A stretch of 64,000 bases of DNA from Oceanospirillum linum (GTDB lineage: Bacteria > Pseudomonadota > Gammaproteobacteria > Pseudomonadales > Halomonadaceae): NCBI RefSeq assembly GCF_001995095.2, contig NZ_MTSD02000008.1:62001-126000 (forward strand), in the 5' to 3' direction. This document shows, one piece after another, positions 56,365 through 64,000 of the stretch; the first letter of the stretch is position 1; each line of letters opens with the position of its first letter. The translations under genes were made by a program, and so were the position numbers. A model generated the notes under the pieces. That model ran no database searches. It was given only the letters and a program-made list of their open reading frames with translations, and was not told where the DNA came from.

Positions 56365-57648
56365 TTAACTCAGTGCAGCAAACGCTTTACGGGCTGCGGC
56401 AAGGGTTTTCTCAATATCGTCATCTGTGTGGGCAGAAGAAACAAAACCTGCTTCGTAGGATGCCGGAGCCAGATAAATACCCTCTTCCAGCATGATGTGG
56501 AAGAATTTATTGAAATGCTCGTTATTACACTCCATTACATCAGCAAAGCCGGTAACGGCAGGTTTATCGGTGAAGAAAACACCAAACATACCTCCTGCTT
56601 TCTGGGTGATAAAGGGAACACCGGCTTCTTTTGCTGCGGCTTCAAGGCCAGCACACAGTTTATCTACTTTGGCGAACAGGGCATCGTGGAAGCCCGGCGT
56701 GCTGATACTGTTAAGTAGGGCGATTCCGGCAGCCATGGCCAGAGGGTTACCGGAAAGGGTGCCAGCCTGATAGACAGGCCCCAGAGGTGAGATATGAGAC
56801 ATGATCTCTTTCTTACCACCGAATGCGCCTACTGGCATACCACCGCCGATAATCTTACCCAGTGTGGTCAGATCCGGTTTAATGTTGAAGCGCTCCTGAG
56901 CGCCGCCCAGAGCAACACGGAAACCTGTCATCACTTCATCAAAGATCAGTACGGTGCCGTTTTCATCACACACTTCGCGCAGGCACTCCAGAAAGCCCGG
57001 CTGTGGCGGAATGCAGTTCATATTACCTGCCACCGGCTCCACAATAATGCAGGCGATCTGGTCGCCAATCTGTTTGAAGCACTCCCGCACATTTTCAATG
57101 TCGTTATACGTCAGGGTGATGGTGTGTTCCGCCAGCGCTTTGGGTACACCCGGCGAGTTCGGTTCACCAAAGGTCAGGGCACCGGAACCTGCTTTAACCA
57201 GCAGGGAGTCGGAGTGGCCGTGGTAGCAGCCCTCAAATTTTACGATCTTGTCCCGACCGGTATAGCCACGGGCCAGACGGATCGCACTCATGGTGGCTTC
57301 CGTACCTGAGTTCACCATGCGTACCATCTCGATGTTCGGCATGATCTCGCAGATACGCTGAGCCATGGTGGTTTCGATTTCAGTGGGGGCACCAAAGCTC
57401 ATACCGTCGTCCAGGCGATCTTTTACTGCCTGCAGTACGGTGTCGTTGGCGTGACCGGTGATCATTGGGCCCCATGAACCTACATAGTCAATGTACTGTT
57501 TGTCATCTGCATCAAACAGGTATGCGCCTTTCGCGCGCTTGATAAATACCGGCGTACCGCCAACACCTTTGAATGCACGTACCGGAGAGTTAACACCGCC
57601 AGGAATAACGGTCTGGGCATTGGCAAATAGCTGTTCTGACGTAGACAT
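56365..57648 (-). CDS. hemL: Glutamate-1-semialdehyde 2,1-aminomutase
   Basis: A 427-residue PLP enzyme that makes 5-aminolevulinate for heme by the C5 pathway. The PLP lysine is in [16 protein letters not shown]; also [16 protein letters not shown], the [14 protein letters not shown] phosphate site and [10 protein letters not shown]. Full length. thiE and thiD lie upstream on the same strand, the common thiD-thiE-hemL order of Pseudomonas. Confidence 0.97.
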   Translation of the reverse strand: MSTSEQLFANAQTVIPGGVNSPVRAFKGVGGTPVFIKRAKGAYLFDADDKQYIDYVGSWGPMITGHANDTVLQAVKDRLDDGMSFGAPTEIETTMAQRICEIMPNIEMVRMVNSGTEATMSAIRLARGYTGRDKIVKFEGCYHGHSDSLLVKAGSGALTFGEPNSPGVPKALAEHTITLTYNDIENVRECFKQIGDQIACIIVEPVAGNMNCIPPQPGFLECLREVCDENGTVLIFDEVMTGFRVALGGAQERFNIKPDLTTLGKIIGGGMPVGAFGGKKEIMSHISPLGPVYQAGTLSGNPLAMAAGIALLNSISTPGFHDALFAKVDKLCAGLEAAAKEAGVPFITQKAGGMFGVFFTDKPAVTGFADVMECNNEHFNKFFHIMLEEGIYLAPASYEAGFVSSAHTDDDIEKTLAAARKAFAALS

Positions 57649-57791
57649 AGGGTTCCCTATAACTGTTGTTTCTTAAAAATTGCTAAAAACGGTTTGAGGA
57701 GGCCGCAGCCTCCCGAAAGTAATGCGCCCATCATACCTAGGCATGATGACGTGATACAGCGTTGCTGCACCTTATTAAAGATTGATTGTAG

Positions 57792-58475
57792 TTAAACGTT
57801 GATCTGCAACGGGGCTCTGGGTAAGCAGAATCTGTTGAGTGCCTCTGAAGGGTCATGAGTACCGAACAGGCTGTTGACCACGGCAATCATATCGGCACCC
57901 TGATCAAACACCTGACCGGAATTATCTGAATCAATACCACCGATTACGACAATGGGACGCTGAAAGCGGGCCTTTGCCTGAGCAATTAACTCTAATGGTG
58001 CCGCCGGTGCATTCGGTTTGGTTGTCGAAGGGAAGAAACGTCCAAAAGCCAGATAGTCCGCTCCGGCACGCTGAGCTTGCTCCGCCAGATCAAGGGAGGC
58101 ATGGCAGGTTGCACCCAGTATCTTATCTTCACCCAGTTTATGGCGTGCATCCGTCAGTGAGCCGTCACTCTGACCCAGATGAACACCATCGGCATCAATT
58201 TCAAGAGCCAGCTCCAGATCATCGTTAATAATCAGTGGCGTGTTGTATTGCCGGCAAAGAGTCAGCAGCTGTTGCGCCCGTTGTTTTTTCTGATCAGGTG
58301 CGGCGTTTTTTTCACGATACTGTAGGCAGCCAATACCAGCCTTTAATACGATTTCAGCCTTACTGAAAAGCTGGTCGCCGGGCATGAGCTTGCTGTCGGT
58401 AATGGCATAAATAGCTGATCGAGCAATGGCTTTCAGAAAGTATTGCTGAGACCGGGCGTTATGAATTTGGGGCAT
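57792..58475 (-). CDS. thiE: Thiamine-phosphate synthase
   Basis: A 227-residue TIM-barrel enzyme that joins HMP-PP and thiazole phosphate. Motifs: AIYAITDSKLMPGD, CLQYREKNA, IINDDLELALEIDADGVHLGQSD, and IVVIGGIDSDN. The ATG at 58475 is preferred; a TTG at 58505 would add ten residues, and the AAGGAG at 58485-58490 lies between them at a long distance (12 bases). Only a short gap separates it from thiD. Confidence 0.92.
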   Translation of the reverse strand: MPQIHNARSQQYFLKAIARSAIYAITDSKLMPGDQLFSKAEIVLKAGIGCLQYREKNAAPDQKKQRAQQLLTLCRQYNTPLIINDDLELALEIDADGVHLGQSDGSLTDARHKLGEDKILGATCHASLDLAEQAQRAGADYLAFGRFFPSTTKPNAPAAPLELIAQAKARFQRPIVVIGGIDSDNSGQVFDQGADMIAVVNSLFGTHDPSEALNRFCLPRAPLQINV

Positions 58476-58517
58476 ACGGAAATAAGGCTCCTTAACGGGT
58501 GTCAACCACAGTGCAGA

Positions 58518-59315
58518 TCAGGATCTGTCACACCAGAAAAAACGATTGGGCAGATGTTGGCCCGAGCTAAGCTTGTGGGCGCTTTCCAGGCTCTTCCAGG
58601 TGAAACTTTGTGCCATCTCTGTAGCGTTACAAATATCAGCACCCTGAGCAATTAGGGCCGTGCAGGCTGAGGCAAAGGTGCAGCCACTACCATGATATTC
58701 GCCACTCAACCTGGGCCAGGTTTTTTGCTGCATCTCACCGTGGCTACCGAAAAGCTTATTAATTACGTCAGTTGTTTCAGCGTGGGTGCCGGTCACCGCC
58801 ACATGTTTACAACCAAGGCTGATTAAGTGATGAGCCTGGGCTGCAATGGAGTCTGCATTAGGGCTGAGCTGTTTCAGTTCCTGTGTATTGGGCGTCAGCA
58901 GTGTGGTATGAGGCAGTAACAGATCATTGAATGCGGCTACCATCTCCTGAGTGGTCAGGCTTTTGCCGCCACCTGCGTGCAGAATCGGGTCAAAAACCAC
59001 GGGGAGGTGAGGGTAGTCCTGTAAAAGAGTGTGAATCGCTTCAATATTCTCGATGCTGCCCAAGAGCCCGATTTTGATTGCGCTAATGGGCAGATCATCA
59101 AGCATCATACGTGCCTGAGTGATCAGATCGTTAGCGTTAACCGGATGTATGCCCTGAACATTATGCGTATCCTGGGTTGTGGTAGCCGTAATTACTGTTG
59201 CGGCATAGCCACCCAGGGCTCGTATGGTTTCGATGTCAGCCTGAATACCGGCACCACCGGACGGGTCGTGCCCAGCCAGTACCAGAGTAACCGCGGGGTT
59301 GGGGATTGAACTCAT
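58518..59315 (-). CDS. thiD: Hydroxymethylpyrimidine/phosphomethylpyrimidine kinase
   Basis: A 265-residue ribokinase-fold enzyme that phosphorylates HMP-P for thiamine synthesis. Motifs: LAGHDPSGGAGIQADIE at the start, AIKIGLLGS, VFDPILHAGGG, and the anion hole GSGCTFASA. The start at 59315 has GGGAG at good distance; the upstream GTG at 59321 is too close to it. No TPP riboswitch is visible in the short upstream gap. Confidence 0.94.
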   Translation of the reverse strand: MSSIPNPAVTLVLAGHDPSGGAGIQADIETIRALGGYAATVITATTTQDTHNVQGIHPVNANDLITQARMMLDDLPISAIKIGLLGSIENIEAIHTLLQDYPHLPVVFDPILHAGGGKSLTTQEMVAAFNDLLLPHTTLLTPNTQELKQLSPNADSIAAQAHHLISLGCKHVAVTGTHAETTDVINKLFGSHGEMQQKTWPRLSGEYHGSGCTFASACTALIAQGADICNATEMAQSFTWKSLESAHKLSSGQHLPNRFFWCDRS

Positions 59316-59341
59316 CGTCACGCTCCCTATCGCTTTCTGCG

Positions 59342-59776
59342 TTAGCCTGAGAAAGGCTTGACCACAACCAGAATAATAATCCCAATCAGGGCAAATACCG
59401 GTAGCTCGTTAAAAACCCGGTAAAACTTATGGCTGCGCGTGTTTCTGTCTTCGGCAAATAACTTGCGGTAGTGTCCGCAGGCAAAGTGGTAGCCGATCAG
59501 CAGTGTTACAAGTGTTAGTTTAGCGTGCATCCAGGGCTGCGACAGGTAATAACTGGCATTCATGCTCAGTAGCCAAAGGCCTAAAGCGATAACGACGACC
59601 ATAGAGGGAGTGGTAATCCCCCGGTACAGCTTACGCTCCATGATTTTGAAGCGTTCATTACCCGCCTCATCCGTTGTTTCTGCATGGTAAACGTACAGTC
59701 TTGGCAGATAAAACAGGCCACTGAACCAAGTGACCACGGCGATAATGTGAAACGCCTTAACCCAAAAAAAATCCAT
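59342..59776 (-). CDS. hemJ: Protoporphyrinogen oxidase HemJ
   Basis: A 144-residue four-helix membrane protein of the UPF0093/HemJ family. The N-terminal FFWVKAFHIIAVVTWFSGLFYLPRLYVYH carries the heme-ligating His and the conserved Trp and Tyr; WMHAKLTLVTLLIGYHF and a final hydrophobic helix follow. It oxidises protoporphyrinogen IX late in heme synthesis, which fits hemL being close by. Confidence 0.92.
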   Translation of the reverse strand: MDFFWVKAFHIIAVVTWFSGLFYLPRLYVYHAETTDEAGNERFKIMERKLYRGITTPSMVVVIALGLWLLSMNASYYLSQPWMHAKLTLVTLLIGYHFACGHYRKLFAEDRNTRSHKFYRVFNELPVFALIGIIILVVVKPFSG

Positions 59777-59818
59777 TATGACTCCTCATAATTGCTTTTG
59801 TGATTCAGTAAGTATTCA

Positions 59819-61585
59819 TTACCGGTAAAAACCCTCGATCATATCCCGGGTGACAATGCCGATAACTTCTCCTTTTAAGCCTGTTATGTACAGTGTGTCG
59901 GTACGCATATCTGAGATCTGTGTCTGGGCCTCAGCCAGAGTGGCTGTTTGAGACAGAGGGCTGGCGCTGAGTCTGTCCTCGGAGGGTATCTCGCTCAGGA
60001 CAACTTCCTTCAGGCTCTGCCCGTCTTCCTGTAAGTCCAGGTAAACGTAGTTGGCTAAATCTGACGTTGGCATAAGAACAAAGTGATCATTATCGTCTTC
60101 ATGGATCAATAGCCAACGAGGTTTGGCGTTCAGAATTGTTTTAGCCATTCCGATACTCAGCTTATCCGTGCATCGTTTAAAGTCCTTGCTCATTACAGCG
60201 CCAATACCGGTGCGACTGAGTATCTGGGAGAGTGCTGGGTCGTGAAGTTTGAGACCTTTTAATTCAAGAGCGTACTGGAACACTGAAGGGTGATCCGGAA
60301 GCAGGTAGCGGCTGGTCAGTGTCGCACAAACCACGGCCAGCATGCCGGGCATGATGATGTGAGGGTTGGCTGTCAGCTCCATTAAAGCCATTAGTGCCGC
60401 AAGAGGTGCCTGTAGGCAGGCCGCCATCATGCTTGCCATTCCTATCATCGCATAGATATTGATATCCGATACCTGAGTACCGGCCAGGAACGCACCAATA
60501 TGACCGGTTGCGGCACCGAATAACCCCCCAACAACCATAATCGGGCCGATAATACCTATGGGTACGCCCAGGCCAAAAGTGGTGGCTGTCAGCAGCAGTT
60601 TGCAGATAGCCAGAAGAAGTAATACCCCCAGGCTTAGGTCGCCGGTAAATGAAAGATTGACCAGATCAAAACCACTGCCCATAAGAGAGGGCAGGAGAGC
60701 TGCAAAAAGTGCTGTCAGTAACCCTGCGAATAAGAAACGAATCTCAACAGGCCAGTGATGAGTGCGGAAAAGAAGACCTGAGTAACTGATGAACAGTGCG
60801 GCAAAAATACCAATAATAATGCCGCTGGCGGAGACCCAAGGCAGCTCTGCCAGAGTATAGAGAGCCTGCGGAGCTGTGTTGAAAAGGCTCCCTCCTCCGA
60901 GAAGGGATTGACTCAGAGCGGTACCGGTAACTGAGGCCAGAATAATCGGCGTAAATCCCACAAGGGTATACTCTGCAACAATGACTTCCATCGCGAAGAT
61001 AACCCCCGCTATGGGCGTATTAAATGATGCCCCTATGGCTGCAGCAGAACCGCAGCCAACCAACAGGCGAATGCTGTTGTTAGGCAGTTTCAGGTGAACA
61101 CCGATCAGGCTGCTGATGCTAGCTCCCATATGGACTGCAGGGCCTTCGCGTCCAGCGGATAGACCGCTGGTAAGGCTTATTATCGCATTAACAAACTGGC
61201 CAAGTGCATTGGGCCAGGGCATGTGACCCTGGTTGAATGTGAAGCGCTCGATCACATGTGGCACACCGTTTGACCGCCAGCTTTGTTTTGACAAGCGAAA
61301 AATAAACGCCAGCAGCAGACAGCCAATAATTGGGGCCAGCACCCGTATGGTAAGAGATAGCGCTTCATGGTTTTCAGGCTCAATCCCCAATAATGATTTT
61401 GTGGCCAGGTTCAGGCTTATAATAAATAGAACCATCACGCCCCCGGTCGCAATACCGGAGATTAAACCAAGTAAGGCCAGTTGAGGCAGTGCGTCCAGGT
61501 GAGCTAAACGGTTGCGAAAATGTTGTAAAGATAGCCGCTGGAAAAAATTTTTTCGAAACAGGTTCTTAGCCAAAGTGACATCCAA
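59819..61585 (-). CDS. ClC-type chloride channel/antiporter with C-terminal CBS domains
   Basis: A 588-residue membrane protein. The ClC core (about 30-440) contains LSAGREGPAVHMGASI with the gating Glu and GVPIGIIGPIMVVGGLFGA near the second ion site. The first selectivity motif, GSGIP in E. coli, reads SNGVPHV here. Two CBS domains fill about residues 460-588, ending in ITGLKGEVIGIVTRDMI. It probably exchanges Cl- and H+ or passes Cl-. Confidence 0.9.
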   Translation of the reverse strand: MDVTLAKNLFRKNFFQRLSLQHFRNRLAHLDALPQLALLGLISGIATGGVMVLFIISLNLATKSLLGIEPENHEALSLTIRVLAPIIGCLLLAFIFRLSKQSWRSNGVPHVIERFTFNQGHMPWPNALGQFVNAIISLTSGLSAGREGPAVHMGASISSLIGVHLKLPNNSIRLLVGCGSAAAIGASFNTPIAGVIFAMEVIVAEYTLVGFTPIILASVTGTALSQSLLGGGSLFNTAPQALYTLAELPWVSASGIIIGIFAALFISYSGLLFRTHHWPVEIRFLFAGLLTALFAALLPSLMGSGFDLVNLSFTGDLSLGVLLLLAICKLLLTATTFGLGVPIGIIGPIMVVGGLFGAATGHIGAFLAGTQVSDINIYAMIGMASMMAACLQAPLAALMALMELTANPHIIMPGMLAVVCATLTSRYLLPDHPSVFQYALELKGLKLHDPALSQILSRTGIGAVMSKDFKRCTDKLSIGMAKTILNAKPRWLLIHEDDNDHFVLMPTSDLANYVYLDLQEDGQSLKEVVLSEIPSEDRLSASPLSQTATLAEAQTQISDMRTDTLYITGLKGEVIGIVTRDMIEGFYR

Positions 61586-61683
61586 TGATCAATAGGTGCT
61601 GCATACATTAGTCCATAGTTTTGTGTATTATACCGAGATTCGATTCAAGAGTTCGATCCAGGACTGAACAGTGGAGAGCGACA

Positions 61684-62715
61684 GTGATTAAAGTCGGTAT
61701 TGTTGGCGGCACCGGTTACACCGGAGTTGAGTTGTTACGTTTGTTGGCACAGCACCCTGATGCTCAGGTTGAGGTGATTACATCGCGATCCGAGGCTGGT
61801 GTTGCCGTCGCTGATATGTACCCGAACTTACGCGGCCACTATGACCTTGAGTTTACAGTGCCTGATACAGATGCTCTTGCTGCTTGTGATGTGGTGTTTT
61901 TTGCAACGCCTCATGGCGTGGCTCATAGCCTGGCCGGTGACATTCTGGCCCGTGGCTGTCGGGTTATTGACCTTTCTGCCGATTTTCGCATCCGTGACCC
62001 AGAACTTTGGGCTGAGTGGTATGGCCAACCCCATGGAGCCCCTGCTCTGCTGAACGACGCGGTGTATGGCCTGCCTGAAACACAGCGTGAACAGATTAAG
62101 TCTGCCCGTCTGATTGCTGTGCCGGGTTGCTACCCAACGGCCGTTCAATTGGCAGCCCTGCCGCTGCTAGAAGCTGGCCTGATCCGGCCTGAAATTGTGG
62201 CTGACTGCAAGTCTGGTGTAAGCGGTGCAGGCCGGGGCGCAAAAGTGGGTTCTTTGTTATGTGAAACCAGTGAATCTGTCATGGCCTATGGTGCATCCGG
62301 GCATCGGCACCTTCCGGAAATTTCCCAGGAGCTGAATCGTGGAGCGGGTAAAGATGTTGCACTGACTTTTGTACCTCATCTGATGCCGATGATTCGTGGC
62401 ATTCATGCCACTATCTACGCCGATCTTTTGGAAGGGCAGAACGTTGACCTTCAGACTCTGTACGAAAACTGCTATAAAGATGAGCCCTTTGTTGATGTGA
62501 TGCCAGCGGGTTCTCACCCGGCAACACGGAGTGTAAGGGGTGTAAATATGTGTAGAATTTCGTTGCACAGGCCGCAGAATGGCAACAAGGTTGTGGTACT
62601 ATCTGTGATCGATAATTTGGTTAAAGGCGCATCCGGGCAGGCTATTCAGAACATGAATATCATGTTCGGTCTTGAGGAAAATGCAGGGCTCAACCAGGTA
62701 GGATTGATGCCGTAA
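61684..62715 (+). CDS. argC: N-acetyl-gamma-glutamyl-phosphate reductase
   Basis: A 343-residue NADPH enzyme of arginine synthesis. The nucleotide motif is [18 protein letters not shown]; the catalytic Cys is in [12 protein letters not shown] and the active-site His in HRHLPEI. The start is GTG at 61684 with GGAGAG upstream; the frame extends farther but without a better start. argC, the coiled-coil protein and bactofilin follow one another as in Pseudomonas. Confidence 0.96.
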   Translation: MIKVGIVGGTGYTGVELLRLLAQHPDAQVEVITSRSEAGVAVADMYPNLRGHYDLEFTVPDTDALAACDVVFFATPHGVAHSLAGDILARGCRVIDLSADFRIRDPELWAEWYGQPHGAPALLNDAVYGLPETQREQIKSARLIAVPGCYPTAVQLAALPLLEAGLIRPEIVADCKSGVSGAGRGAKVGSLLCETSESVMAYGASGHRHLPEISQELNRGAGKDVALTFVPHLMPMIRGIHATIYADLLEGQNVDLQTLYENCYKDEPFVDVMPAGSHPATRSVRGVNMCRISLHRPQNGNKVVVLSVIDNLVKGASGQAIQNMNIMFGLEENAGLNQVGLMP

Positions 62716-62740
62716 CCATAACAATAATGAGTTACCAGGT

Positions 62741-63484
62741 ATGACAATGGTCAAAGGAAGCAAACAGGATCAGTTGGAAATTGTTTCTTATAGCCCAATG
62801 GAGCGTTTCTTGCGCCGTTCGGTTTTTTTATTGTTTCTAATCGTGATTGTTCTTGCCGGGTTTGGTTACGGCCAATACCAGGGGTGGGAAGAGCGCCGTT
62901 CAGCCGTAATCGAGCGTGATGAATTACGCGAAACTCTGACAGAATTAGAAAAAGAAAATGAAACGCTGCGTCAAAAAGTTGCCGTACTGTCTCGCGGTAA
63001 TCAGATTGATCAGAAAACCTATGCGGAGGTCCGTAATACGATTACAGATCTCAATGCTCGCATTGCACAGCTTGAAAATGAAGTGACTTTCTACAAGCGC
63101 GTGATGGCTCCCAGCAGTGAAGACAAAGGCCTTAGGGTTGAAAGCTGGACAGTGGCAAAGACACTGAATCCGTCCCGCTTCAGTTTTAAGCTGGTTCTTA
63201 CTCAGGTTGCAGACAATAACAATTATATAGAAGGTCGCGCGCTGGTGAGTATTGTTGGGCTTCAGGGAACAACCCGACGTGTTCTACCTCTGCGAGACTT
63301 ATCATCGGATGTTAAAGACCTGGGTGTCAGATTCCGCTTTCGCTTCTTCCAGAATGTAAGTGGTGAGATGGTTCTGCCAAAAGGCTTTAAGCCAGAGAAA
63401 ATCGAAGTGATTCTGCAGTCTACTGGCCGTAAGGCGATGCGGGTTGAAAAGAATTATGAATGGTCAGTTCAGGAGGCCGTTTAG
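62741..63484 (+). CDS. Membrane-anchored coiled-coil protein (DUF6776-like, 247 aa)
   Basis: A 247-residue protein with a short cytoplasmic N-terminus, one membrane helix (about 28-44, VFLLFLIVIVLAGFGYG), a coiled coil (about 52-115, EKENETLRQKVAVLSR onward) and a C-terminal beta-rich domain (about 125-235). It has the type II membrane layout of envelope or divisome helpers, but I know no assigned function. It lies 2 bases before the bactofilin gene, so the two may act together; this is inference. Confidence 0.82.
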   Translation: MTMVKGSKQDQLEIVSYSPMERFLRRSVFLLFLIVIVLAGFGYGQYQGWEERRSAVIERDELRETLTELEKENETLRQKVAVLSRGNQIDQKTYAEVRNTITDLNARIAQLENEVTFYKRVMAPSSEDKGLRVESWTVAKTLNPSRFSFKLVLTQVADNNNYIEGRALVSIVGLQGTTRRVLPLRDLSSDVKDLGVRFRFRFFQNVSGEMVLPKGFKPEKIEVILQSTGRKAMRVEKNYEWSVQEAV

Positions 63485-63486
63485 GC

Positions 63487-64000
63487 ATGTTTGGAAAAAA
63501 CAGCAAACCAAGTACACATCATTTTGATACCTTGGTGTCAGGTAAGGCAGAGATCGTTGGTGACCTTCATTTCAGCGGTGGCTTGCACATCGATGGAAAG
63601 GTGTTTGGCAATATTATTGCCGAAGATGACTCAAAGGCAGTGATACGCATCAGTGAGAAAGGTGTTGTCGTAGGTGAAATATCGGCCCCGCACGTTATCG
63701 TGAACGGCCAGGTGTCCGGTGATATCCACTCCTGTGAGCATATCGAGCTGGCTTCCCGGGCTACCGTTAATGGCAACATTTTCTATAATATGATTGAAAT
63801 GGTAATGGGCTCTCAGGTGAGTGGTAACCTGATGCACCGTTACCGGGGCAAGCCAGAAAACCGTCCGGCAATGCCTAAGAGTGTAACCCATGAAAAACCT
63901 GTGTTTAACGAAGGCGTTGAGACCGACTCTAAAGCAGCTAAAACTGCTGCAGATGCGAAGCCTGTCGCCGCGCCTAAAACTACGGGTGCGACTCCTGTTG
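63487..64000 (+). CDS. Bactofilin (polymer-forming cytoskeletal protein), partial
   Basis: The frame from ATG 63487 runs to the window edge (171 codons visible). Residues 15-115 form the bactofilin beta-helix with regular six-residue turns: VSGKAEIVGDLHFSGGLHIDG, KVFGNII, GVVVGEISAPHVIVNGQVSGDI and ASRATVNGNIFYNMIEM. A Pro/Ala/Lys-rich tail follows. Bactofilins polymerise without nucleotide and position cell-wall enzymes. The gene continues outside the window. Confidence 0.9.
   Translation, partial: MFGKNSKPSTHHFDTLVSGKAEIVGDLHFSGGLHIDGKVFGNIIAEDDSKAVIRISEKGVVVGEISAPHVIVNGQVSGDIHSCEHIELASRATVNGNIFYNMIEMVMGSQVSGNLMHRYRGKPENRPAMPKSVTHEKPVFNEGVETDSKAAKTAADAKPVAAPKTTGATPV

Noticed and set aside
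59316-59341. TPP riboswitch before thiD
   Set aside because: The gap to hemJ is only 26 bases and has none of the conserved TPP-aptamer elements.

Overview
The window is from a Gram-negative gammaproteobacterium, most likely a marine member of the Oceanospirillales (Neptuniibacter/Amphritea/Marinobacterium-like). This rests on gene order and family resemblance, not on a database search. The gene order is partly that of Pseudomonas (dksA-gluQ-cbrX-cbrA-cbrB-crcZ-pcnB-folK-panBC, and argC followed by a coiled-coil protein and a bactofilin). It is partly the general gammaproteobacterial order (grpE-dnaK-dnaJ, carAB-greA, rlmE-ftsH-folP-glmM-tpiA-secG, tRNA-fMet-rimP-nusA-infB-rbfA-truB-rpsO-pnp).

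Positions 1-4896 are accessory: the right end of a P4-like satellite or integrative element inserted at the 3' end of ssrA (tmRNA). It holds a P4-type tyrosine integrase, a 555-base non-coding segment with four serial terminators, a 126-bp tandem repeat and 9-bp-spaced iterons, an AlpA regulator, a chain of tiny translationally coupled genes with near-identical junctions, and the start of a TOPRIM primase that runs off the left edge.

From 4897 onward the sequence is core chromosome. ssrA and smpB (trans-translation) are followed by ratA/rnfH, bamE and fur. A small sulfide-oxidation set comes next: a Tat-exported SQR-like flavoprotein, a membrane protein and a secreted rhodanese. recN and the heat-shock genes grpE, dnaK and dnaJ follow; grpE and dnaK each have a clear sigma-32-type promoter. 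Then come cysE, dapB, carAB-greA, yhbY, the rlmE to secG run, two tRNAs (Leu-GAG, fMet) and the translation/RNA operon up to pnp.

The most informative region is 38.8-51.4 kb, mostly on the minus strand. It carries a thiolase, panD, panC-panB, folK, pcnB, a long unannotated RNA, the CbrA/CbrB two-component system with its small upstream gene cbrX, gluQ and dksA. The non-coding 44573-45078 segment has a sigma-54 promoter, an upstream palindrome, at least eight runs of four or five AAN triplets and a terminator. This is the architecture of CrcZ, the RNA that titrates Hfq/Crc in Pseudomonas carbon catabolite repression.

The last 13 kb hold an aminotransferase, sfsA, a Rieske protein, a pentapeptide-repeat protein, an APH/P-loop fusion kinase, hemL, thiE, thiD, hemJ, a ClC channel, argC, a coiled-coil membrane protein and a partial bactofilin.
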